From Leguminivora glycinivorella (taxonomy: Eukaryota > Arthropoda > Insecta > Lepidoptera > Tortricidae), in contig NC_062981.1 of the NCBI RefSeq assembly GCF_023078275.1, positions 18,530,846 through 18,594,845 on the forward strand: DNA of 64,000 nt. The letters are read 5' to 3'. Shown here piece after piece: positions 54,708 through 63,308 of this stretch (its first letter is position 1; every line of letters begins with the position of its first letter). Under the pieces are notes generated by a model. That model ran no database searches. It had not been told where the DNA came from and worked only from the letters and a program-made list of their open reading frames with translations. Position numbers and translations under genes: made by a program.

Positions 54708-56405
54708 ATGCCTTTCTGTGTACCGTGTAGTTCATCTGTAGACAAAAATAAATGGACAGGTCATCTTCGAAGCACTGCACATAAAACAACTGTATGTTCT
54801 AACAAATTACTTAATGATGGTGTTGAAGTAGTAGAGTCTGCATTTCGGATGCGCATTGCCACTTATCGTATATCAGCAACCAACGACCAAAGTCTGGCGT
54901 CTGTCGATGCGTTTATGAACTCTATTCGAAACAAAATAAAACGGCTTTTAGATAATTCACTTACGAAACATACGTGCGTAAAAGTAAATTTCGAGCTCTT
55001 TGGATTGTTTTTAATGTTCAAAGATAATAGTCAATCAATAAAATCATTTGGAACTAAAAATAAAATTTTATACTTAAGTTATGATTTTGAGTCACTGTTT
55101 TGCGAAGTTGTTAACTGTCTAAAGAAAAAATTTGAGGAATTTCAAGACCGTGATAGTGGATGGGCTTTTGTTAGTAACTCTCATTTAGAGATCAACATTA
55201 ACAAGTATCAACCATTACGAGGTTCAAGCTATGTTGACCTGCCAAAGTTCATAAAAAACAAAAAAGCATGTATAAATATACAAAACAACGATCAATGCTG
55301 TTTTTTATGGTGTGTAACAGCGGCTTTGCATCCTTCTACAAAACACCCTGAAAGAGTATCATCTTATCCTAATTTTCGAGACGTTTTGAATATTTCTCAA
55401 ATTTCTTTTCCAGTCACATTTGATGACATAAGAATATTCGAAAAAAATAACCCTATGATTTCATTGACGATTTTTGGTTTGAAAAATAATAAAATTGTTG
55501 TGGGCCCCCTTTACAAGTCTAAAGTATCTAGTAATCAGAAATGTAGAAAAAATATAAACCTACTTTTAATAGACGATGGTAGTCACCCACCACATTATGT
55601 TCTAATTAAAGACTTGAGTCGTCTTGTGCGCAGACAAGTAACAAAACATAATAGTAAGATATACTTTTGCGAAACCTGTCTGTTATTTTTTCTCACGCAG
55701 GAAGAACTCGCAAATCACTTGTGTACTGGAATAGTTACCGTTTTACCAGAAAAGGGGACAGTAATTAAATTTAAACATTTCGATCGTAAACAGAATGTTC
55801 CATTCGTTATATATGCAGATTTTGAATCGTTACTACAACCAACTGAAACTAGTGACTCTGATACTGATACTAGTGATAGTCTTACCCCTAACACTACAAC
55901 TTTGCATCATCATATACCAGCTGCCTTTGGGTATCATATTGTTTGTAACGCAGATCCGAGTCATAATCGTTATTTCTCTTATCGCGGTACTGATTGCGTC
56001 GATAAATTTATTGAGGCAATCTACAAAGATGTTGCTAAAATTTATAAAATTGTGAACAAAAATACCCCAATAATATGTAATGAGAATGACGACCAAAACT
56101 TTTTGAACGCTAAACGTTGTCATATTTGTAACCATTTTCTATTTTCTGATCGGGTTCGAGATCACTGTCACATTACAGGAAGATATCGGGGAGCGGCACA
56201 TAATATATGTAACTTACAATATAAACGTCCTTGTTTCGTACCTATTTTTTTCACAATCTGTCTGGTTATGATTGCCATCTATTTATCAAAAAATTGGGGG
56301 AGGCACCTGGAAACGTCAAAGTTATACCTAAAACCAAAGAAAACTATATTTCTTTTACTAAATTTATCCCTATCGAGAATGAGTATTTTCAGCTTCGTTT
56401 TGTAG
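54708..56405 (+). CDS. DNA polymerase B fragment 1 (finger, exonuclease I, endonuclease-VII-like)
   Basis: 565 codons. The start is the ATG before PFCVPCSSS, giving a CxxC...H...H finger at the very N-terminus. Meaningful sequence ends near 56245. The last ~50 codons after the T run are out of frame and not family-like. Confidence 0.85.
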   Translation: MPFCVPCSSSVDKNKWTGHLRSTAHKTTVCSNKLLNDGVEVVESAFRMRIATYRISATNDQSLASVDAFMNSIRNKIKRLLDNSLTKHTCVKVNFELFGLFLMFKDNSQSIKSFGTKNKILYLSYDFESLFCEVVNCLKKKFEEFQDRDSGWAFVSNSHLEININKYQPLRGSSYVDLPKFIKNKKACINIQNNDQCCFLWCVTAALHPSTKHPERVSSYPNFRDVLNISQISFPVTFDDIRIFEKNNPMISLTIFGLKNNKIVVGPLYKSKVSSNQKCRKNINLLLIDDGSHPPHYVLIKDLSRLVRRQVTKHNSKIYFCETCLLFFLTQEELANHLCTGIVTVLPEKGTVIKFKHFDRKQNVPFVIYADFESLLQPTETSDSDTDTSDSLTPNTTTLHHHIPAAFGYHIVCNADPSHNRYFSYRGTDCVDKFIEAIYKDVAKIYKIVNKNTPIICNENDDQNFLNAKRCHICNHFLFSDRVRDHCHITGRYRGAAHNICNLQYKRPCFVPIFFTICLVMIAIYLSKNWGRHLETSKLYLKPKKTIFLLLNLSLSRMSIFSFVL

Positions 56406-56923
56406 ATTCTTTCAAATTTTTAGATACAAGTTTAGAAAAACTAACTACAACTATGCAGAAATCTGACTTTGTTCATTTACATAAATATTTTTGTAATGAT
56501 GAGGAGTTTGAATTACTTACACGAAAAGGTGTGTTTCCCTATGAGTATATGAATAAATGGCAATGTTTTGAAGAAAAATACCTGCCAAGTATTGACTGTT
56601 TTCATAATTCGCTCACTGATGAGAACATTTCTGTAAAAGATTATAATCATGCGCAAAAAGTATGGCAACAGTTTAAAATTCAAAATTTAGGTGAATATAC
56701 AGACCTATATTTACAAACGGATGTTCTTCTGCTAACCGATATTTTTGAAAAGTTTCGCGCTACTTGCAAACAACACTATGACTTGGATCCTGCTTTTTAT
56801 TTAACTACACCTAGCTTATCATTTGATGCCATGCTTCTGAAAACTGGTATTGAATTAGAGCTTATAGATGACTTTAACATGCTTAAGATGATCCAATCTG
56901 GAATAAGAGGGGAGTCTGTATGA
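56231..56923 (+). CDS. DNA polymerase B fragment 2 (exonuclease II and III)
   Basis: Continues the protein after the T-run break. The apparent ATG at 56231 is not a real start, because family sequence begins at FFHNLSGYD. It ends in IRG then out-of-frame residues at the G-run break. Confidence 0.85.
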   Translation: MFRTYFFHNLSGYDCHLFIKKLGEAPGNVKVIPKTKENYISFTKFIPIENEYFQLRFVDSFKFLDTSLEKLTTTMQKSDFVHLHKYFCNDEEFELLTRKGVFPYEYMNKWQCFEEKYLPSIDCFHNSLTDENISVKDYNHAQKVWQQFKIQNLGEYTDLYLQTDVLLLTDIFEKFRATCKQHYDLDPAFYLTTPSLSFDAMLLKTGIELELIDDFNMLKMIQSGIRGESV

Positions 56924-57822
56924 CCTCTCTACGATATGCAAAGGCTAATAACATATACTTACCTCACTATGACTCATCCCAGATAGACTCATACCTAATT
57001 TATATCGACTGTAATAATTTATATGGTTACAGCATGTGTCAGTATATGCCCCTATCAGACTTTAGGTTTCTAGAAACCAATGAAATAAGTGCTTTAAATA
57101 TCACTCAAATCCCTGATGACTCGGATTATGGTTTCATTCTAGAAGTTGATATTATTTACCCCAATGATTTACATGATAAACATAATGATTTACCATTTTG
57201 TCCCGAAAAATGTGTTCCACCAGGTGGGACGCATTATAAACTGGTACCTAATCTATATGACAAATATTTGTATGTGATTCATTATGTACATTTGAAAACG
57301 TGTCTTAAACATGGTTTAAAATTAAAAAAAGTACATAGAGTAATTACGTTCAAACAGTCCCCTTACTTAAAACAATATATTGATATGAATACAAGGCTAC
57401 GTCAAGAGGCAACGTCTGTCTTTGAACAAGATTTTTGTAAATTGATGAATAACAGTATATTTGGTAAAACTTTAGAAAATACTGAGAAAAGGGTTGATGT
57501 GCGCTTAGTTAATCAGTGGACAGACAATGATAACACAACAAAAAAGAAAATCACCGCTGACAGATTAATTGCAAGGCCAAATTTTCACAGTGTATCAGTT
57601 TTTACTGAAAATTTGGTGGCAGTTCAATTGAAACCAGATCTAATAATTTTAGATAAACCGATCTACATTGGTTTCGCTGTACTAGAGTTATCTAAAAGTC
57701 ATATGTATGATTTTCATTATTCAGTATTTAAACGTTTTTATGATACTCGTCTACAAATGTGTTACACGGATACAGATAGTTTTGTTTATTATATACAAAC
57801 AAAAGACTTTTTAAAGATTTAA
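56920..57822 (+). CDS. DNA polymerase B fragment 3 (polymerase A, B, C motifs)
   Basis: Holds the palm domain: YIDCNNLYGYS, KLMNNSIFGKTLE and YTDTDS (D284, D286 of this frame). It overlaps the previous frame by 4 bases, as expected from a one-base loss and not from separate genes. Confidence 0.88.
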   Translation: MTSLRYAKANNIYLPHYDSSQIDSYLIYIDCNNLYGYSMCQYMPLSDFRFLETNEISALNITQIPDDSDYGFILEVDIIYPNDLHDKHNDLPFCPEKCVPPGGTHYKLVPNLYDKYLYVIHYVHLKTCLKHGLKLKKVHRVITFKQSPYLKQYIDMNTRLRQEATSVFEQDFCKLMNNSIFGKTLENTEKRVDVRLVNQWTDNDNTTKKKITADRLIARPNFHSVSVFTENLVAVQLKPDLIILDKPIYIGFAVLELSKSHMYDFHYSVFKRFYDTRLQMCYTDTDSFVYYIQTKDFLKI

Positions 57823-57824
57823 GA

Positions 57825-58247
57825 ATGCATTTTTTAACATATTTCGATACTAGTTGTTACGATATTGATAATAAATTTTTATTACCTGTTCAAAATAAAA
57901 AAGTGCCAGGACTTTTTAAGGATGAAATGAAAGGAAAAATGATTAAAGAGTATGTTGGACTTCGTTCTAAAGTGTATTCTATCAAAACAGTTGATAAAAT
58001 TATTAAAAAAGCTAAGGGTGTGAGAGAACCTGTAGTATGCAAATTTGAGTTTTCTCATTACGTGAAATCATTATTTCAAGGAGATGAAATAAAAAGAAGA
58101 AACATATTATTTAAGTCGATTAAGCACAATATATTTACCCAAAGTGTAAATAAAGTCGCCCTTTCAGCTAATGATGATAAGCGTATGATATCTGACAACC
58201 AAATAGTGACGAAAGCTTGGGGGCATACCTCAATACTTAATGTTTAA
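57825..58247 (+). CDS. DNA polymerase B fragment 4 (C-terminus)
   Basis: 140 codons continuing after the third break, including VPGLFKDEMKG and ending KAWGHTSILNV. An AATAAA-type signal follows at 58277. Confidence 0.82.
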   Translation: MHFLTYFDTSCYDIDNKFLLPVQNKKVPGLFKDEMKGKMIKEYVGLRSKVYSIKTVDKIIKKAKGVREPVVCKFEFSHYVKSLFQGDEIKRRNILFKSIKHNIFTQSVNKVALSANDDKRMISDNQIVTKAWGHTSILNV

Positions 58248-58696
58248 TTTGTAATCAATTGTCATGTTTTGTATAAAATAAATTGTACTATATGCAGTCA
58301 GAGGTCATTAGTAAATTGAATAGCACATATAATTGAAACAACATTTTGATATTAATTTTATAAATCTATTAAAAACTATAAATATAAGTTGAAGATAATA
58401 ACTAATTCAATTATATGTCCTAAAAATAAATCTTTCTTCTACTTATTATACTTATTGTGTTTTTATTTTAACAATATTATTCAGTGATGTCTTATGATAA
58501 ATAAATATATTATCTTATTATTTTCTTGTTTTCATTTTAATTTACCTTAAACATTTCTATAGATAGTTTATTCATAAACGTGTTCATAAAACAAGTTGTG
58601 ACTTGTTTAGGTAAAGACATACACACGTGTAAAGTTAAAGCTATCATATAACAGGATTGCGCATTTATATTTTGCTGAACAAACAATAGCTAACCT

Positions 58697-58779
58697 TTAT
58701 AAGCGCAAAGTAATTTTTAATTGGTTACATTCGAATAGCATCAACGCGTCTTTATTATCCACTCGCAGACATAGACCTG
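58697..58779 (+). promoter_or_regulatory. TATA box and leader exon of the 141-codon gene
   Basis: TTTATAAG lies at 58697-58704. About 75 bases on, a consensus donor ctg/gtaagt ends the leader at 58779. The intron 58780-58967 contains a (TA)n tract at 58817-58842 and ends with ttttgtcttag. Confidence 0.5.
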
Positions 58780-58978
58780 GTAAGTTGTTTTTTAACTAAC
58801 TACTTATTAAAATTATATATATATATATTATATATATATATTAAAATTATATATTATATTTTACAAATCAAATAAACATTAAAATTAATTTATTTGTGGT
58901 TATATACATTTTTGTTCGTTGTGTAATCTGATTTATCAATATTATATAATTTTTCGTTTTGTCTTAGGTTTTCAAAAA

Positions 58979-59404
58979 ATGGCAGACAGCGAAGACATCC
59001 CAATTCCATTTTCGCAATATGCACAAGAGTTTGAGCTACCACAAGAATTTGACGATAGCGACTTATATAAAAAAATTAAAAAGAACATCGAAAACCCTAA
59101 AGCCAAGAAACGTAATAAAGTTAACATTCATAATAAAGTAGTGAAAAGGACTCAAGGACACCCACCATCTTTTGTGATAAATAATCATGAGATCAAAGGC
59201 AATAAACTGATCAAAATTCAAATAATCAACATAACAGAGGATGTAAGGGATCAAAACGATGAACAGAACGAAAATGTATTACTGAGCGCGCAGTATGTTG
59301 CAGGCGATAATTTTGATGAAATTATTGACAGCACAGAGGCTTTAATAAATAAAATTTCAAAAAAATTTGTGGATACAGTACTAGTTATTAAAGTTGTATT
59401 TTAA
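58979..59404 (+). CDS. Small charged protein, unknown function
   Basis: 141 codons. I chose the ATG at 58979 (MADSEDIPIPFSQYAQEF) because it follows the splice acceptor at 58966-58967. A longer frame begins upstream but runs through the intron. The N-terminal third is acidic and the middle is basic (NPKAKKRNKVNIHNK). The C-terminal third is acidic then amphipathic and ends in a hydrophobic VDTVLVIKVVF. There is no signal peptide and no known domain. It is the last plus-strand gene, convergent with the capsid set. Its charge pattern would suit a regulatory or DNA-associated role, but that is unsupported. Confidence 0.7.
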   Translation: MADSEDIPIPFSQYAQEFELPQEFDDSDLYKKIKKNIENPKAKKRNKVNIHNKVVKRTQGHPPSFVINNHEIKGNKLIKIQIINITEDVRDQNDEQNENVLLSAQYVAGDNFDEIIDSTEALINKISKKFVDTVLVIKVVF

Positions 59405-59640
59405 ATATTATATAAGTAATAAATATTATATGAGTAAGTTGTCGTTTTATTTATATCCATACTAACTAATAAGTTTTTCTTATGCAAATTATGTAAAATC
59501 TAAGCTAAAAATTAAAAATATAACATTTACTATAAAAAACTTATTAGGTAGTTATCAGTAGTTATATAGAATGGTATAAAAAAAACTAATATAATTAATA
59601 ACAAACATTTATTTTAAGAAACACATTTTGAATACAAATT
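59405..59640. terminator. Convergent gene ends with poly(A) signals
   Basis: AATAAATATT at about 59418 serves the plus-strand gene and, on the minus strand, AATAAATGTT at about 59604-59613 serves the capsid set. The remainder is AT-rich. Confidence 0.5.
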
Positions 59641-59644
59641 AAAA

Positions 59645-60123
59645 TTAGATTTGTCGATTGTCTAAATACCATTTTTTTATACATAAAACATTTTTTAATG
59701 CACAAGATTTTTTATGATACACACAGTTAAAAATACATTCATTTGTACAATATTTTTTATACAGTTCTTTTAAATTAGGCACATCTTTTTCACCCAAATC
59801 TAAAATAGTGCATTTTGGATATAAATCTTTAATCCATTGAACTTTTTCCAAACCTTTAACGTAGATTGTCTTATCTTTTATATGGTTATCAATAAGTCTT
59901 CTAAATTCTCTATAATCAACATAACCTTCGTGCCATAAAATACCTAAATGTTTTTCAATCCATCTTGTCTGCCTCTTTTCACTTTCCGCCAATTTAGAAA
60001 AACGAAAAGGGGTTTTATTAAGAAAACTTGAGTGTATTCTAGCGTGCTGTATGCAAATTCTTTGACAATAAATTCATTTTCTTTTGTTTTAAATCCTTGA
60101 AGGTCTACAAATATATGCTGCAT
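59645..60123 (-). pseudogene. Conserved Polinton hypothetical protein, one frameshift
   Basis: Starts at ATG 60121-60123 (MQHIFVDLQGFKTKENEF), which shares bases with the stop of the capsid-like gene. It leaves frame near 60030, where one base is missing from an A pair, and continues in the frame holding FLNKTPFRFSKLAESEKR and CIFNCVYHKKSCALKN to the stop at 59645. I recognise the type as a protein that accompanies insect Mavericks. The opening IFVDLQG with a later basic, Cys-rich tail might reflect a nuclease-like fold, which is speculative. Downstream of the capsid gene in the same transcription direction. Confidence 0.65.
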
Positions 60124-61331
60124 TACGATACTTTTTTCGTAATATTACTTAAGGGCTTATATTCAAATATACTATCATTTAAAATCAGACAGTAAGCTGC
60201 AGTGTTCTTTGGTATATCAGATTCACAATCCAATTCAACTCTCACATCTACCGATCCGGTTTTTAAGGTTTCGTTTTGACGAGAACAGTTGATAACAAAT
60301 AAAGGAGCTATATCTTTAAAGTCTTGAGGACTTAACAACGGCGCTTGTAGACGGTTATAATAAGACTGCTGAAATTTCGCATACTGCTCGTATAATATAG
60401 CAAACTTTCCACCCGAAAAACTAACATCAAAACTTTCGTACGGAAAGTAGACTGAATTCAAAAAAACTTTAACATCTCTCAAATTACAGTGATCAAAATG
60501 TGTTATGTCTTTATTAGCGTCATTTTTTCGTCCCGTTTTCAAACCAATTATAATATAACGCGGCTTTTCAATTTGAGATGAAGTTTTGATAGACCAAGAA
60601 TGTTTTGACGTCTCAGGCAAGAGCGGATATTCATATAAATCCCAAGTCCTAAATGCTATCTGAATGGCACGATCACTTTCCAAACATTTGAGTAAGTTTA
60701 ATCTTTCTCGATCAGACACTTTAACATGAGGCATGCGCCATACTATTTTAGATATAGTAATATTGTCTATATATTCATTCGCATTTAGTTTAACGCTATT
60801 CAAATTAGTATTGGATCTTAAAATAATGAGTTCATGCTTGCAATTAATTATGATTTTGTTGTAATCCTCAGCAAACCCGAGAATCTTGTTTAAGGGTACA
60901 GACACGGAAAATGAACCTTGCGTGTTTTTTATGCCTTTGACATCAAATCCCCATAACTTAGACATAGATGCTTCCAGTTCATTCATAGATACAAGAGATT
61001 TCATAGTTGTTGTAACTCCTGCGTTTTTAATTTTGTCAATTTCGATTCCATTTAATTCATATCGAATATCTTGAAATAGATGAAGTATGGGGTTGTTTGT
61101 AAAAAGAACACTTTTTACCTCGGCTTTTGTTTCTCTATTGAATGCGGTTATAGTACCTTCTATGTATAAAGAACTTGCTGATGGTAGTACATAAAGATCT
61201 TGTTGGTTTATAGGTATACGTATTTCATCGTTGAAATTAAAACTTGTTACGTACGGCTTATATGAATGATATTCAAAGCTCTCGATAGAATTATCAAAGA
61301 CAAAAGGTTCTGTTAAGTTTAATATACTCAT
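60123..61331 (-). CDS. Double-jelly-roll-like capsid protein
   Basis: 402 codons, intact. The sequence resembles the arthropod Polinton family with a double-jelly-roll-like domain: an N-terminal SFEYHSYKPY, then NQQDLYVLPSASSLYIEG, LTNNPILHLFQDIRYELNG-type and KPRYIIIGLKTGR segments. It ends in a Ser/Asn-rich strand. Such proteins form the trimeric capsomers of the virion; this assignment rests on family resemblance, not a visible catalytic motif. The start overlaps the stop of the 45-codon gene (ATGA), and the stop overlaps the ATG of the next gene (TAATG). Tight coupling of this kind suggests a single transcript for the structural set. Confidence 0.75.
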   Translation of the reverse strand: MSILNLTEPFVFDNSIESFEYHSYKPYVTSFNFNDEIRIPINQQDLYVLPSASSLYIEGTITAFNRETKAEVKSVLFTNNPILHLFQDIRYELNGIEIDKIKNAGVTTTMKSLVSMNELEASMSKLWGFDVKGIKNTQGSFSVSVPLNKILGFAEDYNKIIINCKHELIILRSNTNLNSVKLNANEYIDNITISKIVWRMPHVKVSDRERLNLLKCLESDRAIQIAFRTWDLYEYPLLPETSKHSWSIKTSSQIEKPRYIIIGLKTGRKNDANKDITHFDHCNLRDVKVFLNSVYFPYESFDVSFSGGKFAILYEQYAKFQQSYYNRLQAPLLSPQDFKDIAPLFVINCSRQNETLKTGSVDVRVELDCESDIPKNTAAYCLILNDSIFEYKPLSNITKKVS

Positions 61332-61465
61332 TTTAATAGCCGTAAGCTTTGGAGGAATTGCTTATTTTGTTTCGTAAGTTTCACTTTAGGTCTTCTTTTT
61401 ATGATTGCAGGATGAGTACTGATAGTTTTTTTAAGAGAGATTGAAGTTTTATTGAAGTCTATCAT
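61328..61465 (-). CDS. Small basic protein, 45 codons
   Basis: Missed by length-based ORF calls. It starts at ATG 61463-61465 (MIDFNKTSISLKKTIS) and stops at 61328 within the start of the capsid-like gene. Lys/Arg-rich, with the ending TKQNKQFLQSLRLLK. I recall similar small ORFs ending in a (K/E)NKQFL-type motif beside the capsid genes of insect Mavericks. It overlaps the end of the penton-like gene by 17 bases. The spacing on both sides and the basic composition support a real gene; the function is unknown. Confidence 0.65.
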   Translation of the reverse strand: MIDFNKTSISLKKTISTHPAIIKRRPKVKLTKQNKQFLQSLRLLK

Positions 61466-62131
61466 TTTTCCTTAGATGTAAGTATATCTGAATTTCTTCA
61501 CCTCGTAAATTAACTAGATTATTTTTAACGTCTAAAATTCTTATCGTAATTGTATTTAAGCTGTTTTGGGTTACAGGGAAATAAATAACGTTTTTTGGTG
61601 TTTCTATAATCCGATAACCAGGTGCCACATTTGGTACAAACTCGTGAATTATATGACTAGGTTTTCCGTTAACAAATGAACCGCTCACTATGTCACATTC
61701 AATGCGTACTATAGTTGTCGACAGAATGGAAACAGGATAAGGGGATTCGGTTAATATATTAGCTTGAATGGATTCTGAACCGAAGCCAAGTAAATTACCG
61801 ATAGAGCCTTCTTTGTTGAAATGAATATTTTCAGAGCATAAAATAGATGTTTTTAAGTATTATTATTGCATGTTAATGCAAAAGAGCATCCTTCAATATG
61901 TTCTTTAAGGTAATCGTCAATATCTTGAAGTTCATATGATCCTTCAGGAATTTTAATTACTTTGTTTTTACCATAATATAACTTATTATTTCTGTTGTCT
62001 ATGTTGGGTATAGAATTAAAAGTTGACATATACAATAGCCCACACTCATATTCACCATCCAGTTGAAGAGCTGGTGAATAGTTTGTTAACAGAGTGGAAG
62101 ATGTTCCAGTTATAGACAAAGTGAAAGACAT
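61449..62131 (-). pseudogene. Penton-like minor capsid protein, one frameshift
   Basis: Begins at ATG 62129-62131 (MSFTLSITGTSSTLLTN) and contains NSIPNIDNRNNKLYYG, the conserved opening of the Polinton minor capsid family. It hits a stop at 61853-61855 after CNNNT because one base is missing there. In the next frame it continues through NKEGSIGNLLGFGSES, TTIVRIECDIVSGSF, HIIHEFVPNVAPGYRI and LRGEEIQIYLHLRK to the stop at 61449. The total length of about 225 residues fits the family. Presumed role: single-jelly-roll penton at the capsid vertices. The 45-codon gene overlaps its 3' end. Confidence 0.75.
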
Positions 62132-62150
62132 TGTGAGAATGATAAACTGT

Positions 62151-62557
62151 TTATTGTGCGATGATATTTAAACGGTTATACCAATATTGTTTTAAGTATT
62201 TTAGACATAAATGACCACAATTGACAGTGTTAAACTTTTGGTACGTGTCATAATTATAGTAAATATCATATTTTTTAAATACCTCTTTAATTCTAGCGGA
62301 GGTGGAAGGTCTCCATAACTATTAAAATATTCACAATAATTATTATCTTTTACATAGGCTACCCAGTGTGTACCATTGTTTTTAGAACTGTCCAAATTAA
62401 CAATTCCACATTCTACTTTTTTAGGACTCTTTGGTAAACTGTCTCTCATATAAACTCCTCGAAAATATGGAATATCAGATGAGTGTTTTAAAATATCAAT
62501 ATTTGAAAGAGCGCGCCTGGGTAACCTCTCATTTAGTTTTTTGAAATTTTCAAACAT
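62151..62557 (-). pseudogene. PRO: Adenain-like cysteine protease, one frameshift
   Basis: ATG 62555-62557 overlaps the end of the PLA2-like gene by 25 bases. The frame has GTHWVAYVKD with catalytic His64 and YFNSYGDLPPP, where the family's acidic or amide residue is N79. After an A run (T6 at 62271-62276 on the plus strand) one base is missing. The original frame runs on for 25 unrelated codons, while the other frame carries NCGHLC, the catalytic Cys region, and stops at 62151. The family is the Ulp1/adenovirus protease type, which matures capsid precursors. As read, the product would lack its nucleophile. Confidence 0.85.
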
Positions 62558-63258
62558 AATCCTTTGCCATTTTTATATGGTTTAATGTGTAAGCCTTTTC
62601 CTAATGCAATAGATTCCATCATCTTGTTATGTCGCTCTGATTCCGCTAAATTTTTTCTGGCGGCTTTGTAATCACCTACAGCTTTAGCAATTCCGGCAGC
62701 TCCTCCTGCTAATGATCCCAGCGCAGACAGACCGGCAAAAATAGGTATCAGCGGTAAGAAGCCTCCAGTTTTTGGAATTGGTATAATACGAGGTACCCGT
62801 ACCTTGGAATTGGTATTGAAAATTTTTGTCGCAGCAATAAGAGCTCGATCAATTATATTACGTTTTGTTTTTGGTTTCTTTTTTAATTCAGTGCGTATCT
62901 TGGACACAAAACGTTTAAAAGGTTTTATACCCGCACCGGCCTTTATTTTCGATTTCATCACTTTGCTAACTAACCATGAAGCAATTTTTTCTCCTCTCCC
63001 TGCATCTTTCGACTTTCTTCTTTGTTTCGCCATTTCGTATAGTTCTAAATCAGCACGATGTCTACCAGCTAAATCAGAATAATTATCATATGCTATGTCG
63101 TGTTTCATACACGCATTATCTAGCGCATTAATTCCTTTATCACCTCTTTGTAACCTTTTGCGCAATTTCGTTCCCGGACCACAATAGTTATAACCAGGTA
63201 AGTGTAATTCGAAGGGCAAATTATTAATAGCGCTGTTTAAGAGTCCTCTCCCTTTCAT
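62533..63258 (-). CDS. Phospholipase A2-like protein with basic pX-like C-terminus
   Basis: 241 codons, intact. The N-terminal third has a phospholipase A2 signature of the parvovirus VP1 type: calcium loop YCGPG at 25-29 and catalytic H53-D54 in NACMKHDIAYD. The middle is strongly basic (KPKTKRN). Around residues 165-195 is a Gly/Ala-rich hydrophobic segment (FAGLSALGSLAGGAAGIAKA). The end, LHIKPYKNGKGLCLKISKN, resembles core/minor-protein tails processed by adenain-type proteases. Likely a virion protein that disrupts endosomal membrane on entry, inferred from parvoviruses. It begins a run of overlapping genes leading to protease, penton and capsid. Confidence 0.85.
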   Translation of the reverse strand: MKGRGLLNSAINNLPFELHLPGYNYCGPGTKLRKRLQRGDKGINALDNACMKHDIAYDNYSDLAGRHRADLELYEMAKQRRKSKDAGRGEKIASWLVSKVMKSKIKAGAGIKPFKRFVSKIRTELKKKPKTKRNIIDRALIAATKIFNTNSKVRVPRIIPIPKTGGFLPLIPIFAGLSALGSLAGGAAGIAKAVGDYKAARKNLAESERHNKMMESIALGKGLHIKPYKNGKGLCLKISKN

Positions 63259-63308
63259 ATCCCGTAAGATAATAACACTATCATTAAAAGGATATTATAT
63301 AAATAACA

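Larger units (their letters stand above)
54708..58247 (+). pseudogene. PolB: Protein-primed family-B DNA polymerase, broken by three frameshifts
   Basis: Replicates the element from a protein primer, as in adenoviruses. Four consecutive frames carry the family motifs in order: an N-terminal C2H2-like finger (residues 4-30), exonuclease I (DFE at 371-373), an endonuclease-VII-like Cys/His zinc motif (from C471), exonuclease II (FHNLSGYD), exonuclease III (YLQTDVLLLTD), polymerase A (DCNNLYGYSM), B (KLMNNSIFGK) and C (YTDTDS). The total span fits a polymerase of about 1180 residues. Breaks: one base short in the T run at 56245-56251, one short in the G run at 56909-56912, and one short near 57808-57815. 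Every catalytic motif survives, so the gene is either newly dead or misassembled. Confidence 0.92.

Noticed and set aside
55833..56135. 100-codon minus-strand frame
   Set aside because: Antisense shadow of the DNA polymerase exonuclease region.
58919..58978. Upstream extension of the 141-codon Polinton protein
   Set aside because: It runs through the splice acceptor and intron; the ATG at 58979 after the acceptor is the better start.
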